This document shows positions 15,901 to 24,983 of a stretch of 64,000 nt of DNA, piece by piece. Position numbers and translations under genes: made by a program. Each line of letters opens with the position of its first letter. Positions within the stretch are counted from its first letter, which is position 1. Location: assembly GCF_030264295.1 (NCBI RefSeq), contig NZ_CP127173.1, positions 565,501-629,500 on the forward strand. The letters run 5' to 3'. Origin of the DNA: Amycolatopsis nalaikhensis (GTDB lineage Bacteria; Actinomycetota; Actinomycetes; Mycobacteriales; Pseudonocardiaceae). The notes under the pieces were generated by a model, which was not told the origin of the DNA, made no database searches, and was given only the letters and a program-made list of their open reading frames with translations.

Positions 15901-16446
15901 TTGACCACGTCACTCGTCCGTCCGCCCATCGAAACCCACCCGCGCCTGACCGACCCGCTGCTGCCGGAGCTGCTGCACCCTTCGCGCCTGCTCTGGACCC
16001 CGCGGGAGCTGGCGGACCTGACGACCACCGTCGCCACCGAACTGACCGCCGGCCTGCGGGAGATCCTGCGGTTCGACGAGGACCGCCGCTGGTGGGCCCG
16101 GCTGGCCCTGACCGACGGCGTCGAGCTGTGGCTGCTGTCGTGGCTGCCCGGCCAGCGGACGAAGCCGCACGACCACGGCGGCGCGTCCGGCTCGTTCACT
16201 GTGCTGCAGGGCGAGCTCGGCGAGGAGTACCGCTACCCCGGCGGCCCGATCCGGCGCCGCACGCACGTGGCGGGCGAGGGCATCGGCTTCGGCGCGGGCC
16301 GCGCCCACCAGGTCACCGGCCTCGGTGACCAGCCCGCGGCGAGCGTCCACGCGTATTCGCCGCCGCTGGTGCCGACGCGGGAGTACACGACCCTCGCCGA
16401 AGTGCCGGCCGAGATCCCGCCACTGCCGGTTATCGTCGGTGGATGA
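15901..16446 (+). CDS. Cysteine dioxygenase (cupin)
   Basis: This 181-residue protein starts at TTG 15901 after CGAGGAG. It is a cupin with iron ligands visible as His90 and His92 in TKPHDHGGASGSF and His136 in GRAHQVTGLG. WLLSWLPGQ and the late YSPPL also match bacterial cysteine dioxygenases. It oxidises cysteine to cysteine sulfinate with O2. It overlaps the rhodanese gene by four bases (ATGA), so the operon handles sulfur from excess cysteine. The leader peptide upstream supports cysteine-dependent control. Confidence 0.93.
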   Translation: MTTSLVRPPIETHPRLTDPLLPELLHPSRLLWTPRELADLTTTVATELTAGLREILRFDEDRRWWARLALTDGVELWLLSWLPGQRTKPHDHGGASGSFTVLQGELGEEYRYPGGPIRRRTHVAGEGIGFGAGRAHQVTGLGDQPAASVHAYSPPLVPTREYTTLAEVPAEIPPLPVIVGG

Positions 16447-16838
16447 GCGCGATCGATTCTCTCCTGGAGCGGGCCCGGTCCGGACTGGACCGGGTCGGCC
16501 CGGAGCGGGCTCGCGAATTGCAGGAGGCGGGCGCGCTGCTGGTCGACATCCGGCCGCTGGCCAACCGCGAGGCCGAGGGCGAGATCCCGGGCTCGGTGGT
16601 CGTCGAGCGGATCCACCTGGAGTGGCGGCTGGCGCCGGACAGCGAGTGGAAGCTGCCGGGTGTGACGGCGGATTCGACGGTCGTCGTGCTGTGCAACGAG
16701 GGCTACGCGTCCAGCCTGGCGGCGGCCGACCTGCAGCGGCTGGGGCTGCGCAACGCGACCGACCTCGAAGGCGGCTTCCGCGCCTGGGCTTCCGCCGGGC
16801 TGCCCGTGCAGACCGGCGGAAGCCCCGCGGTGCCTTAG
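16443..16838 (+). CDS. Rhodanese-like sulfurtransferase
   Basis: This 131-residue single-domain rhodanese contains ALLVDIRPLANREAEGEIPG near the start. The active-site loop is VVVLCNEGYASSLAA with Cys84, and GGFRAWASAGLP closes the fold. It likely transfers or carries persulfide sulfur. The ATG overlaps the dioxygenase stop by four bases. Transcription probably ended at the palindrome beginning five bases downstream, which is now split by an IS30 element. Confidence 0.93.
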   Translation: MSAIDSLLERARSGLDRVGPERARELQEAGALLVDIRPLANREAEGEIPGSVVVERIHLEWRLAPDSEWKLPGVTADSTVVVLCNEGYASSLAAADLQRLGLRNATDLEGGFRAWASAGLPVQTGGSPAVP

Positions 16839-16861
16839 CCGCTCGTGAGTGTTTAGGGCGG

Positions 16862-18111
16862 GGTGGTTTCAAGCGGTCGTCGCAACAGGGTCCTGTGTGG
16901 ACAGTAGCAGCGCGAGGCGCTCGGCTGGGGTGTCCCAGCCGAGCGTCTTGCGAGGACGGCCGTTGAGCTCGGCAGCGACTTTCGCCAGGTCAGCAGGGGT
17001 GTGCACCGACAGATCGGTGCCTGTGGGGAAGTACTGCCGCAGCAGCCCGTTGGTGTTCTCGTTCGACCCCCGCTGCCAGGGCGAGTGCGGATCACAGAAG
17101 TAGATCGCCATGTCGGTGGCCAGGGTGATGGTGGCGTGCTGGGCCATCTCGGTGCCCTGATCCCAGGCCAGCGACCGGCGCAGCTCCTGCGGCAACCCCC
17201 GGATGACGGTGATCATCGCCTCGGCGACCGCGGCGGCGTCTTTGCCGCCGGGCAGGTGCAGCAGCAGGCAGAACCGGGTGCTGCGCTCGACCAGGGTCCC
17301 GATCACCGAGCGGCCGTCCTTGCCGACGATCAGGTCGCCTTCCCAGTGCCCCGGGACGGCCCGGTCGGCGGCCTCGGCGGGCCGCTCGGAGATCGGGACC
17401 ATCCCGGCGATCCTGCCCTGGCGGGCCCGGCGCCCGTCGGGGGTGCGCTGGGGCTTGCGGATCGCGCGTCCGGTGCGCAGGCACGCGGCCAGCTCCCGGC
17501 GCAGCGCACCGCGGCCTTGGACGTAGATGGCCTGGTAGATCGTTTCGTGGGTCACGTGCATCCTCGGCTGGTCGGGGAAGTCCCGTTTCAGCCTGGCAGC
17601 GATCTGCTCGGGCGACCACCGCGCGGTCAGGTCCTGCTGGACACGGTCGTGCAGGACCGGGTCGGTGGCCAGTTTCGCGGGTTTCGGTCGTTTCGCGCGT
17701 TGCTCGGCGGTGTGCTGGGCGCTGCTGGCCCGATAGCGTCCACCTCCGGTGCTGTTGCGGTCCAGTTCCCGCCCGATGGTGGACCGGTGGCGGCCCAGCC
17801 GCCGCGCGATCTCCGCCCGTGGCACGTCCTGGGCGTGCAGGACCATGATCTCCTCCCGCTCGGCCAGCGAGAGATAGCGGCTCGAGCAGGCTGTCGGCGC
17901 GTTGGTGATCACGCCTCCAGCCTGCTCGAACAGTCGTCTTCCGCTGGCCGGCGACACGCCCGCGGCCCTCGCGGCGTGTTCTACGGGCAGCCCTGCTCGG
18001 ATCTGGTCCCAGAATGCCACCCGGACGTCGCGGGACAGCCACCGACGGCGATCGTTTTCGGTCATGGCAACACCTCTCAGGTCAGGTGTTGCAACGACCG
18101 CTAGAACCCAA
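16862..18111 (-). mobile_element. IS30-family insertion sequence, about 1250 bp
   Basis: Imperfect terminal inverted repeats lie at 16864-16886 and 18088-18110; they match at 20 of 23 positions and share the core AGCGGTCGT. The tetranucleotide GCGG occurs at 16858-16861 and 18112-18115 and fits a target duplication. The element carries one intact transposase gene whose stop codon lies inside the left repeat. The exact outer boundary is uncertain by one or two bases. Confidence 0.85.
16869..18065 (-). CDS. IS30-family transposase, intact
   Basis: This 398-residue protein starts at ATG 18065 (MTENDRRRWLSRDVR). An N-terminal helix-turn-helix (VEHAARAAGVSPASGRRLF) is followed by the IS30 HTH_38 segment YLSLAEREEIMVLHAQ, EIARRLGRHRSTIGRELDRN. 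The DDE integrase core has HWEGDLIVGKDGRS (first Asp), LAWDQGTEMAQH (second Asp) and WQRGSNENTNGLLRQYFPTG (Glu). No stop or frameshift is seen, so the element may be active. The gene fills almost the whole element. Confidence 0.95.
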   Translation of the reverse strand: MTENDRRRWLSRDVRVAFWDQIRAGLPVEHAARAAGVSPASGRRLFEQAGGVITNAPTACSSRYLSLAEREEIMVLHAQDVPRAEIARRLGRHRSTIGRELDRNSTGGGRYRASSAQHTAEQRAKRPKPAKLATDPVLHDRVQQDLTARWSPEQIAARLKRDFPDQPRMHVTHETIYQAIYVQGRGALRRELAACLRTGRAIRKPQRTPDGRRARQGRIAGMVPISERPAEAADRAVPGHWEGDLIVGKDGRSVIGTLVERSTRFCLLLHLPGGKDAAAVAEAMITVIRGLPQELRRSLAWDQGTEMAQHATITLATDMAIYFCDPHSPWQRGSNENTNGLLRQYFPTGTDLSVHTPADLAKVAAELNGRPRKTLGWDTPAERLALLLSTQDPVATTA

Positions 18112-18158
18112 GCGGTTCTAACCGCCCTAAACACTCACGACAGGGCGAGCGGGCGGAG

Positions 18159-19151
18159 TCAGGCCAGCGCCGGAGCGACGTTCTCGGTGAACAGGTCGAT
18201 GCCGGATCGGTCGTACGCGGCTTCGGGGAAGTTGAAGATCGCGTAGGACATACCCAGCTCGCCCATGGCGGCGAGCTTCTCGGTGACCTGCTCGGGCGTG
18301 CCGGTGGTCGGGCTGTTCTCGAAGTTGCCCGCCCACCGCTCGACGGCGTCGGCCTCGATGTACTTGCCCAGGTGGGACCGCAGCCAGGCCAGCTTGTCCT
18401 GAACGTCCTTTTCGGTCTCGCCGAGGACGATGTTGTGGTTGGCCGAGCGCACGATGGCGTCGAAGTCGGTGCCGACGTCCTTGCAGTGCTGCGCGAGGAT
18501 CTCCGACTTGCGGGTGAAGGTCTCCGGGTCGGCGGCGAAGTTCGTGTACTTCGCGTACTTCGCGGCGATCCGGAGGGTCTTCTTCTCCCCGCCACCGGCG
18601 ATCCACAGCGGGATGCCGCCGTCCTGCGGCGGCAGCGGACGCAGGATGGCCCCGTCCGTCCGGTAGTGCTTGCCGTCCAGTGTGGACTTTCCGGTGGTCC
18701 AGAGGTCGCGCATGATCTGCACGCCTTCGTCGAGCTGGCCGAGCCGCTCACCGGCGCCCGGGAAGCCGTAGCCGTAGGCCCGCCACTCGTGCTCGTACCA
18801 GCCCGCGCCGATCCCCATCTCGACGCGGCCGCCGGAGATGATGTCGGCGGTGGCGGCGACCTTCGCGAGGTAGGCGGGGTTGCGGTACCCCATGCAGGTG
18901 CACATCTGCCCGAGCCGCACGGTGTCGGTCGCGGCGGCGAAGGCCGAGATCAGCGACCAGGCCTCGTGCGTGGCCTCTTCGGTCGGGACGGGCACGGTGT
19001 GGAAGTGGTCGTAGACCCAGATCGATTCGAAGGGCCCGGCCTCCGCGTGTTTCGCCAGGCCGAGCATGGTCTTCCAGTGGTCCGCGGGATCGATGCCGGC
19101 GAGGTCCAGCCGCCAGCCCTGCGGGACGAAGATTCCGAAGCGCATGCCCAC
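18159..19151 (-). CDS. LLM-class F420-dependent oxidoreductase
   Basis: This 330-residue protein starts at GTG 19151 or ATG 19145 (MRFGIFVPQGW). It has the luciferase-like barrel features FESIWVYDHFHT, LGQMCTCMGYRNPAYLAKVA and GRVEMGIGAGWYEHEWRAYG, as in F420-dependent oxidoreductases. PLWIAGGGEKKTLRIAAKYA forms the phosphate-binding region. It transfers hydride between F420 and an unknown organic substrate. It was convergent with the rhodanese gene before the IS insertion. Confidence 0.9.
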   Translation of the reverse strand: MGMRFGIFVPQGWRLDLAGIDPADHWKTMLGLAKHAEAGPFESIWVYDHFHTVPVPTEEATHEAWSLISAFAAATDTVRLGQMCTCMGYRNPAYLAKVAATADIISGGRVEMGIGAGWYEHEWRAYGYGFPGAGERLGQLDEGVQIMRDLWTTGKSTLDGKHYRTDGAILRPLPPQDGGIPLWIAGGGEKKTLRIAAKYAKYTNFAADPETFTRKSEILAQHCKDVGTDFDAIVRSANHNIVLGETEKDVQDKLAWLRSHLGKYIEADAVERWAGNFENSPTTGTPEQVTEKLAAMGELGMSYAIFNFPEAAYDRSGIDLFTENVAPALA

Positions 19152-19260
19152 AACTTAGCCGTGCTCAGCGGTCGGCGCCGCGCATTTCCGCCTGGAGCGA
19201 CTCCAGGTCAGCGCCGCGGCGACAGGCCATCCGACCGCGGCGGGCCGCCGGGCGCGCGGG

Positions 19261-21789
19261 TCAGGCCAGCACGACGCGGGCCAGCTCGGCCGGAGCGGCC
19301 AGCAGCCCGTGCTTCGGCAGCACCCGCACCGTGTACCCGACCGATCCCGGCCGCGGCAGCTTCAACCGGGCGGCGAACGCGCCGATGCCGTCCGCCGTCA
19401 TCGGGACCGTCACCGTGTCGCGCAGCTCGTCGTCGTCGCCCACCTGGCCGACCACCGCCTGGATGTCCACTTCGGACGGATCGAGGCCGGCCAGGTCGAT
19501 GCGCGCGCGGATCGTCACCTCCGTGCCGACCACCAGTGGCTCCGTCGCCTCGACCAGCAGCTCCGAGTCGAAGATCCGCACCCGGGGCCAGGACACCTCG
19601 AGCTTCGTCCGGTAGTCCGCCAGGGACAGCGCACCCCGGTAGCCGTCGCCGGTCGCCGCCGCCACCATCCTGGACGCCGGGAGGTAGCCGTTGTCCACGT
19701 ACTCCCGCACCATCCTGGACGCCTGGACCCGCGGCCCCAGCGTCTCCAGCGTGTGCCACACCATCGACAGCCAGCCCGTCGGCACGCCGTCGGCCGAGCG
19801 GTCGTAGAACAGCGGCGCGATCTGCTGGCCCAGCAGCTCGTACAGCGCCGCCGCCTCGAGGTCGTCACGGCGCAGCGGGTCCGTGACGCCGTCCGCCGTC
19901 GGGATCGCCCAGCCGTTGCTGCCGTCGTAGCACTCGTCCCACCAGCCGTCGCGGATCGACAGGTTGAGGCCGCCGTTCAGCGCCGACTTCATGCCCGACG
20001 TCCCGCACGCCTCCAGCGGCCGCACCGGGTTGTTCAGCCACACGTCGCAGCCGCGGTACAGGTACCTCGCCATCGACATGTCGTAGTCCGGCAGGAACAC
20101 GATCCGGTGCCGCACGTCCGCGCCGTCGACGAACCGGACGATCTGCTGGATCAGCTGCTTGCCGTTCTCGTCGGCCGGGTGCGACTTGCCCGCGACGACC
20201 ACCTGGATCGGCCGGTCTTCGTCGAGCAGCAGCGTGCGCAGCCGCTCGGGGTCGCGCAGCATCAGCGTCAGCCGCTTGTACGTCGGGACGCGGCGGGCGA
20301 ACCCGACCGTCAGCACGTCCGGGTCGAAGACCGAGTCCACCCAGCCCAGCTCCAGCGGTGACGCGCCGCGCTGCAGCCACGCCGCGCGCACCCGGCGCCG
20401 CACCTCGTGCACCAGCTTCTCGCGCAGGTCGCGCCGCAAGCCCCACAGCTGCGCGTCGGACACTCCGTCGCGCAGCGGCCCCTCGCCGACGTCGAGGCCC
20501 CACTCGCGGCCGAGCAACGTGCTCAGCTCGCGCGCCACCCACGTCGGCCCGTGGACGCCGTTCGTCACCGACGAGATCGGCACCTCGTCGTCGTCGAAGC
20601 CGGGCCACAGCCGGGAGAACATCTTGCGCGTGACGCGCCCGTGCAGCTGCGAGACGCCGTTCGCGCGCTGCGCCAGCCGCAGGCCCATGTGCGCCATGTT
20701 GAACAGCCCGGGGTTGTCCTCGGCGCCGAGCGCGAGCACGCGGCGCGGGTCGATGTCCGGGACGAGCCTGCCGTCGGCGAAGTAGCGCTGCACCAGGTCC
20801 ACCGGGAACCGGTCGATGCCCGCGCTGACCGGCGTGTGCGTGGTGAACAGCGTGCCGGCCCGGACCGCGGGCATGGCTTCGTCGAACGCGAGGCCGTCGG
20901 CCTGGACGATCTCGCGGGCGCGCTCCAGGCCCAGGAAGCCCGCGTGTCCCTCGTTCGTGTGGAACACCATCGGCTGCGGGTGCCCGGTCAGCTCGCAGTA
21001 CTTGCGGACCGCCCGGAACCCGCCGATGCCCGCCAGGATCTCCTGCCGCAGCCGGTGGTCGGCGTCGCCGCCGTAGAGCCGGTCGGTGACGCCGCGCAGG
21101 TCTTCGTCGTTGGCCTCGGTGTCGGTGTCGAGCAGCAGCAGCGGGACCCGGCCGACGCGGGCCTGCCAGATCTGCGCGCACAGCTCGCGTCCGCCCGGCA
21201 TGGCGACGCCGATCAGCACCGGCCGCCCGCCCGCGGTCAGCAGTTCCAGGGGGAACGCGTTCGGGTCGATCACCGGGTAGTGCTCGACCTGCCAGCCGTC
21301 CAGCGACAGCGACTGCCGGAAGTAGCCGTTGCGGTAGAGCAGGCCGACGCCGACCATCGGCACGCCCAGGTCGGACGCCGCCTTCAGGTGGTCGCCCGCC
21401 AGGACGCCGAGGCCGCCGGAGTAGTTCGGCAGGGCTTCGGTGACACCGAACTCCATCGAGAAGTAGGCGACCGCGGGCGGCAGGTCCGCGTCGTCGCGCT
21501 GCTGGTACCAGCGCGGCTCGGACAGGTAGCGCTCCAGGTCCTGCGCCGCCGCGCGGGCGCGCGCGAGGAAGTCGTCGTCCACGGCCAGCTCGTCGAGGCG
21601 CGACGGCGGCAGCGCGGTGAGCATCCGCAGCGGGTCGCGCACGGCGTTGAACAGCTCGGCGTCCATCGACGCGAACAGGTCGCGGGTCGGCGGGTGCCAG
21701 GTCCAGCGCAGGTTGGTGGCCAGCGCGCCCAGGCCCGACAGCGATTCCGGGAGACTGGCGCGGACGGTGAACCGGCGGACTGCACGCAT
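19261..21789 (-). CDS. glgP: Alpha-glucan phosphorylase (GT35)
   Basis: This 842-residue protein starts at ATG 21789 (MRAVRRFTVRASLP). It has the N-terminal DUF3417 domain typical of actinobacterial long alpha-glucan phosphorylases, then VAYFSMEFGVTEALPNYSGG and GVGLLYRNGYFRQ. The PLP-lysine motif is RPLEACGTSGMKSALNG followed by NLSIRDGWWDE. It phosphorolyses glycogen or maltodextrin to glucose 1-phosphate in the cytoplasm. It is monocistronic and divergent from the metallopeptidase gene across a region containing a nested palindrome. Confidence 0.95.
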   Translation of the reverse strand: MRAVRRFTVRASLPESLSGLGALATNLRWTWHPPTRDLFASMDAELFNAVRDPLRMLTALPPSRLDELAVDDDFLARARAAAQDLERYLSEPRWYQQRDDADLPPAVAYFSMEFGVTEALPNYSGGLGVLAGDHLKAASDLGVPMVGVGLLYRNGYFRQSLSLDGWQVEHYPVIDPNAFPLELLTAGGRPVLIGVAMPGGRELCAQIWQARVGRVPLLLLDTDTEANDEDLRGVTDRLYGGDADHRLRQEILAGIGGFRAVRKYCELTGHPQPMVFHTNEGHAGFLGLERAREIVQADGLAFDEAMPAVRAGTLFTTHTPVSAGIDRFPVDLVQRYFADGRLVPDIDPRRVLALGAEDNPGLFNMAHMGLRLAQRANGVSQLHGRVTRKMFSRLWPGFDDDEVPISSVTNGVHGPTWVARELSTLLGREWGLDVGEGPLRDGVSDAQLWGLRRDLREKLVHEVRRRVRAAWLQRGASPLELGWVDSVFDPDVLTVGFARRVPTYKRLTLMLRDPERLRTLLLDEDRPIQVVVAGKSHPADENGKQLIQQIVRFVDGADVRHRIVFLPDYDMSMARYLYRGCDVWLNNPVRPLEACGTSGMKSALNGGLNLSIRDGWWDECYDGSNGWAIPTADGVTDPLRRDDLEAAALYELLGQQIAPLFYDRSADGVPTGWLSMVWHTLETLGPRVQASRMVREYVDNGYLPASRMVAAATGDGYRGALSLADYRTKLEVSWPRVRIFDSELLVEATEPLVVGTEVTIRARIDLAGLDPSEVDIQAVVGQVGDDDELRDTVTVPMTADGIGAFAARLKLPRPGSVGYTVRVLPKHGLLAAPAELARVVLA

Positions 21790-21831
21790 GAGATGCGACG
21801 ATATCGGGCCCCGGCTTGAAGTGCGCAGGGA

Positions 21832-21925
21832 GTGAGGCTTGTTCCGGTCAGGCCGCCGCGCCCCGCCCGCATACCGCTGATCAGCGTGGAAGTCATGCGG
21901 CGGCCGACGGCTGAACAAGCCTCAC
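21832..21925. repeat. Nested palindrome in divergent glgP promoter region
   Basis: Three concentric inverted repeats share nearly the same centre. The outer arms are GTGAGGCTTGTTC (21832-21844) and GAACAAGCCTCAC (21913-21925). The inner arms are GGCCGCCGC (21851-21859) and GCGGCGGCC (21897-21905). At the centre is CGCTGATCAGCG (21875-21886). The 94-base structure lies 43 bases upstream of glgP, inside the 217-bp gap to the metallopeptidase gene. It could be a regulator site or an mRNA hairpin. Confidence 0.55.
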
Positions 21926-22006
21926 CAGTTCGGGGATAACGTGCACGCTCCGCGAATGCCCTGGGTATGGTCCTGCCCGTCGGGTACCGGGTGGGCACGA
22001 GAGCGA

Positions 22007-23449
22007 GTGAACAAGATGATCCCAGGGGGAGGACGGCGCGCGCTGGTCGCGTTGCTCGCCGTCGCGGCCGTGGCCGTGAGCGGCTGCAACGGCAAGAGCG
22101 GCACCGGGGGCGACCCGGCCAAGGACAACGGCGCCGGCTCGGTCGCCGGGCTGCCGGTGACGCACTTCGAGAGCGGCCTCAAGTCCGGCGCGCCGACGCC
22201 GACGCTCGACGTCCGCAACGCCGACGGCGGCGAGGACGACAAGCTCGCCACCGCCGCGATCGACGACGTCCAGACGTACTGGGGCGAGATGCTCCAGTCC
22301 AACTTCGGGCAGCAGTTCGAGCCGGTGAAGTCGCTGCTGTCCTACGACGCGCGCTCCGACACCGAGGAAACCGGCTGCGGCAGCGTGAAGAAGCTCGTCA
22401 ACGCGTTCTACTGCCCGGTCGACGACTCGGTGGCGTGGGACCGCGGCGTGCTGCTGCCGATGCTGCGCGAGCGGTTCGGGCCGATGTCGGTGGTCGTCGT
22501 GCTGGCGCACGAGTTCGGCCACGCCGTGCAGTACCGGCTCGGCGACAAGGCCGGGATCACCAAGAGCACCCCGACCGTGGTCAAGGAGCAGCAGGCCGAC
22601 TGCTTCGCCGGCGGCTACTTCCGCTGGGTCGCCGAGGACAAGAGCAAGTACTACCAGGTGTCGACGTCCGAGGGCCTGAACCAGGTGATGGCGGCGATGT
22701 TCCTGATCCGCGACCAGGCGGGCACGAGCGCCGCCGACCGCGGCGCGCACGGCACGGCGTTCGACCGCACCTACGCGTTCCAGGCCGGGTTCGAAAAGGG
22801 CCCGAAGGAGTGCGCGGCGATGAACACCGAGAACGTCAAGGCCCGCATCACCGAGCGCCCGTTCGACAAGGGCGACAAGGGCAAGGGCGACGCGAAGTTC
22901 GACCAGTCGGCCGTCGAGCTGCTGAAGAAGAGCCTCGACGAGGCCTTCAAGGGCGCCGGGGTCGCCGCGCCGGAGATCACCGACGGCGGCAGCTGCCAGA
23001 CGACGCCGCCCGCGTCGTACTGCCCGGACGACAACACCGTGAGCATCGACCTGGCCAAGCTCAGGCAGCTGGCCCAGCCGATCGACCGCGAGGCCGAGCA
23101 GAAGGGCGAGGACCCGGGTGGCATGGGCGACTTCGCGGCCTTCGCCGAGGTCGCGTCGCGGTACGCGCTGGGCATCCAGAAGGGCGTCGGCGCGTCGATC
23201 GACAACGCGAACGCGGGCCTGCGGACGGCGTGCCTGGTGGGCGCGTGGGCGGCGTTCACGAACCGCCCCGGCGACCTGCGGCTCTCGGCCGGTGACCTCG
23301 ACGAGGCCATCGCGGACCTGCTGCTGCCGGAGAGCCTCGTCTCGGCGGACGTCAACGGCAAGCGCCCGGACAGCGGTTTCGACCGCGTCGAGTCCCTTCG
23401 CCGCGGCTACCTCGAAGGCTCGTCGGTCTGCTCGAAGCAGTACGCCTGA
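22007..23449 (+). CDS. Lipoprotein neutral zinc metallopeptidase
   Basis: The protein is 480 residues from GTG 22007 (ATG 22016 is an alternative). A lipobox LLAVAAVAVSGC indicates membrane anchoring after Sec export. The zinc motif is VVLAHEFGHAVQYRLGD, followed by KEQQADCFAGGYFRWV, which supplies the third ligand region as in YpfJ-type neutral zinc metallopeptidases. Several Cys residues may form disulfides. The substrate is unknown; surface proteolysis is inferred. A 42-bp perfect palindrome follows the stop at once. Confidence 0.88.
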   Translation: MNKMIPGGGRRALVALLAVAAVAVSGCNGKSGTGGDPAKDNGAGSVAGLPVTHFESGLKSGAPTPTLDVRNADGGEDDKLATAAIDDVQTYWGEMLQSNFGQQFEPVKSLLSYDARSDTEETGCGSVKKLVNAFYCPVDDSVAWDRGVLLPMLRERFGPMSVVVVLAHEFGHAVQYRLGDKAGITKSTPTVVKEQQADCFAGGYFRWVAEDKSKYYQVSTSEGLNQVMAAMFLIRDQAGTSAADRGAHGTAFDRTYAFQAGFEKGPKECAAMNTENVKARITERPFDKGDKGKGDAKFDQSAVELLKKSLDEAFKGAGVAAPEITDGGSCQTTPPASYCPDDNTVSIDLAKLRQLAQPIDREAEQKGEDPGGMGDFAAFAEVASRYALGIQKGVGASIDNANAGLRTACLVGAWAAFTNRPGDLRLSAGDLDEAIADLLLPESLVSADVNGKRPDSGFDRVESLRRGYLEGSSVCSKQYA

Positions 23450-23451
23450 GT

Positions 23452-23493
23452 GCATGAGAAAGGCCCCCACCGCGGTGGGGGCCTTTCTCATGC
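23452..23493. terminator. Bidirectional terminator, perfect 42-bp palindrome
   Basis: The sequence from 23452 to 23493 is perfectly self-complementary, with half GCATGAGAAAGGCCCCCACC followed by a central GC. It lies between convergent stops at 23449 and 23497. The AAAGGCC/GGCCTTT ends give short A/T tracts on both sides, so it should terminate in both directions. Confidence 0.88.
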
Positions 23494-23496
23494 GGT

Positions 23497-24480
23497 CTAG
23501 AAGAGGGCGGACGCCAGGTCGCGGCGGGCCTTCATGACCCGCTCGTCGGCCGGGTCGAACAGGTCGAACAGCGCCACCAGGTGCTCGCGCACCCGGTTGC
23601 GGTCCTCGCCCGCCGTGCGGCGGACCGTGTCGATCAGGCGCTTGAAGCCCGCCTCGACGTCGTTCTCGGCGATCTCCAGGTCGGCCGCGTCGAGCTGGGC
23701 GGCCAGGTCGGACGGGTCGGCGTCGGCCTTCGCGCGGGCCTCCGGGTCCGCGCTCTCCGCGCGGGCGGTGAACTTGACCTGGGCCAGCGCGTTCTTCGCC
23801 AGCTCGTTGGCCGGTTCGACGTCGAGGATGCGCTCGTAGGCGGCCTGCGCGGCGGCGAAGTCGCCCCGCTCGAAGGCTTCTTCCGCCTCGGTGAAGCGCG
23901 GGTCCTCGGGCTCCTCGGCCGCGCCGCCGCCGTTGGCCTCGGCCTCGGCGATCGACGGGAGCTTGTCGCGCAGGGCGTCGATCAGCGCGTTGATCCACTT
24001 GCGGATCTCGGGCTCGGGCAGTGCGCCGGAGAAGGCGTCGACGGGCTGGCCGCCGGCGATGGCGACGATCGTCGGGATCGACTGCGCGCCGAACAGCTGC
24101 GCGATGCGCGGGTTCGCGTCGACGTCGACCTTCGCGACGACCCAGGCGCCACCGGACTCGGCGGCCATCCGTTCCAGCACCGGGGACAGCTGCTTGCACG
24201 GGCCGCACCACTCGGCCCACAGGTCGACGACCACGAGCTGGCGCAGGGACCGCTCCACGACCTCGGCCTGGAAGGTGGCCTCGGTGACATCGATCACGGC
24301 CTCGGCCGAGCCGGGCGCGGGCGGGGGCCCGTCACCGGCCGGGGCGGGGGCGCCCGCGGGCGGGGCAGGCTGCTTGCGCGCCGCTTCGGCGCGGGCCTTG
24401 AGCGCGGACAGGTCGACCGCGCCGGACAGGGCGGCGGACAGGGCCGCTGACTTCGCTGCAGATCCGCGTGGGTGTGTCAC
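23497..24480 (-). CDS. Thioredoxin-domain co-chaperone with TPR repeats (YbbN-like)
   Basis: This 327-residue protein starts at GTG 24480 ([11 protein letters not shown]). A Pro/Ala-rich linker of about 60 residues precedes a thioredoxin fold with active site [20 protein letters not shown] and cis-Pro region [14 protein letters not shown]-like helical repeats follow (about 200-325; [20 protein letters not shown]). The architecture matches E. coli YbbN/CnoX and mycobacterial homologues acting as oxidation-responsive chaperones. Both Cys of CGPC are present here. It is cytoplasmic, with no signal peptide. Confidence 0.9.
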   Translation of the reverse strand: MTHPRGSAAKSAALSAALSGAVDLSALKARAEAARKQPAPPAGAPAPAGDGPPPAPGSAEAVIDVTEATFQAEVVERSLRQLVVVDLWAEWCGPCKQLSPVLERMAAESGGAWVVAKVDVDANPRIAQLFGAQSIPTIVAIAGGQPVDAFSGALPEPEIRKWINALIDALRDKLPSIAEAEANGGGAAEEPEDPRFTEAEEAFERGDFAAAQAAYERILDVEPANELAKNALAQVKFTARAESADPEARAKADADPSDLAAQLDAADLEIAENDVEAGFKRLIDTVRRTAGEDRNRVREHLVALFDLFDPADERVMKARRDLASALF

Positions 24481-24571
24481 GGCTCCATCCTGGCACGCGC
24501 GCCTCCCTGTTTCACCGGGTGCCCGGCCGGTCCGCTTGGCAGGACGGCGCAGCTGGGGCAGGCTCGGCCGG

Positions 24572-24979
24572 GTGCACATCCGGCGTGACGTGAAGGTGGG
24601 CCTGTCGATCGCGGCGGCCGTCGTCTGGATCGGCGCGGTGACCCTGCTGATCGTGCACGAACCGAATCCGGGCGCGGCCTCGCCCGCCGAGCTGCGCGAC
24701 CGCCTGGCCGTGGCGCTCGACGGTCACGACTCGGACGCGCTCGGCGACCTGCTCGACTACCCCGGCTCGGGCGCCGACGACTTCGCCAAGGACTACGTCG
24801 CGGTGCTGGCCGACCACGGCGTGCACGACGTGCGCGTCGAGCTGGGCCCGGACGCGGCGGCCCCGAGCCGCGCGACGATCTCGGGCGCGCTGGGCGACGG
24901 CAAGCCGTTCAGCTACCCGCTGACGGTGACGAGCGAAGACGGCCGCTGGACGGTCGCCTTCACCCCGCCACTCCCGTAG
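24572..24979 (+). CDS. Small membrane-anchored protein, unknown function
   Basis: This 135-residue protein starts at GTG 24572. One membrane helix near the N-terminus ([20 protein letters not shown]) is followed by an extracytoplasmic domain of about 100 residues. Segments such as [20 protein letters not shown] and a final beta strand WTVAFTPPL resemble an NTF2/lumazine-like small domain, but I cannot assign a family. It diverges from the YbbN-like gene and ends at a strong hairpin. Confidence 0.75.
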   Translation: MHIRRDVKVGLSIAAAVVWIGAVTLLIVHEPNPGAASPAELRDRLAVALDGHDSDALGDLLDYPGSGADDFAKDYVAVLADHGVHDVRVELGPDAAAPSRATISGALGDGKPFSYPLTVTSEDGRWTVAFTPPLP

Positions 24980-24983
24980 CCCC

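Larger units (their letters stand above)
16843..18140. repeat. 44-bp palindrome split by IS30 insertion
   Basis: The arm TCGTGAGTGTTTAGGGCGG (16843-16861) and its exact reverse complement (18122-18140) flank the insertion element. Removing 16862-18115 rejoins them around a TTCTAA loop, restoring a perfect 44-bp hairpin between convergent genes. The outer sequence and loop match the intact hairpin at 24984-25029. Its original role was probably a bidirectional terminator. Confidence 0.8.

Noticed and set aside
23497..23540. Extension of the metallopeptidase region through a frame reading MRKAPTAVGAFLM
   Set aside because: That peptide is simply the translation of the terminator palindrome.
21893..24220. 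775-residue minus-strand frame across the metallopeptidase
   Set aside because: Low-complexity translation crossing a terminator and the true metallopeptidase and YbbN-like genes; no family motifs.
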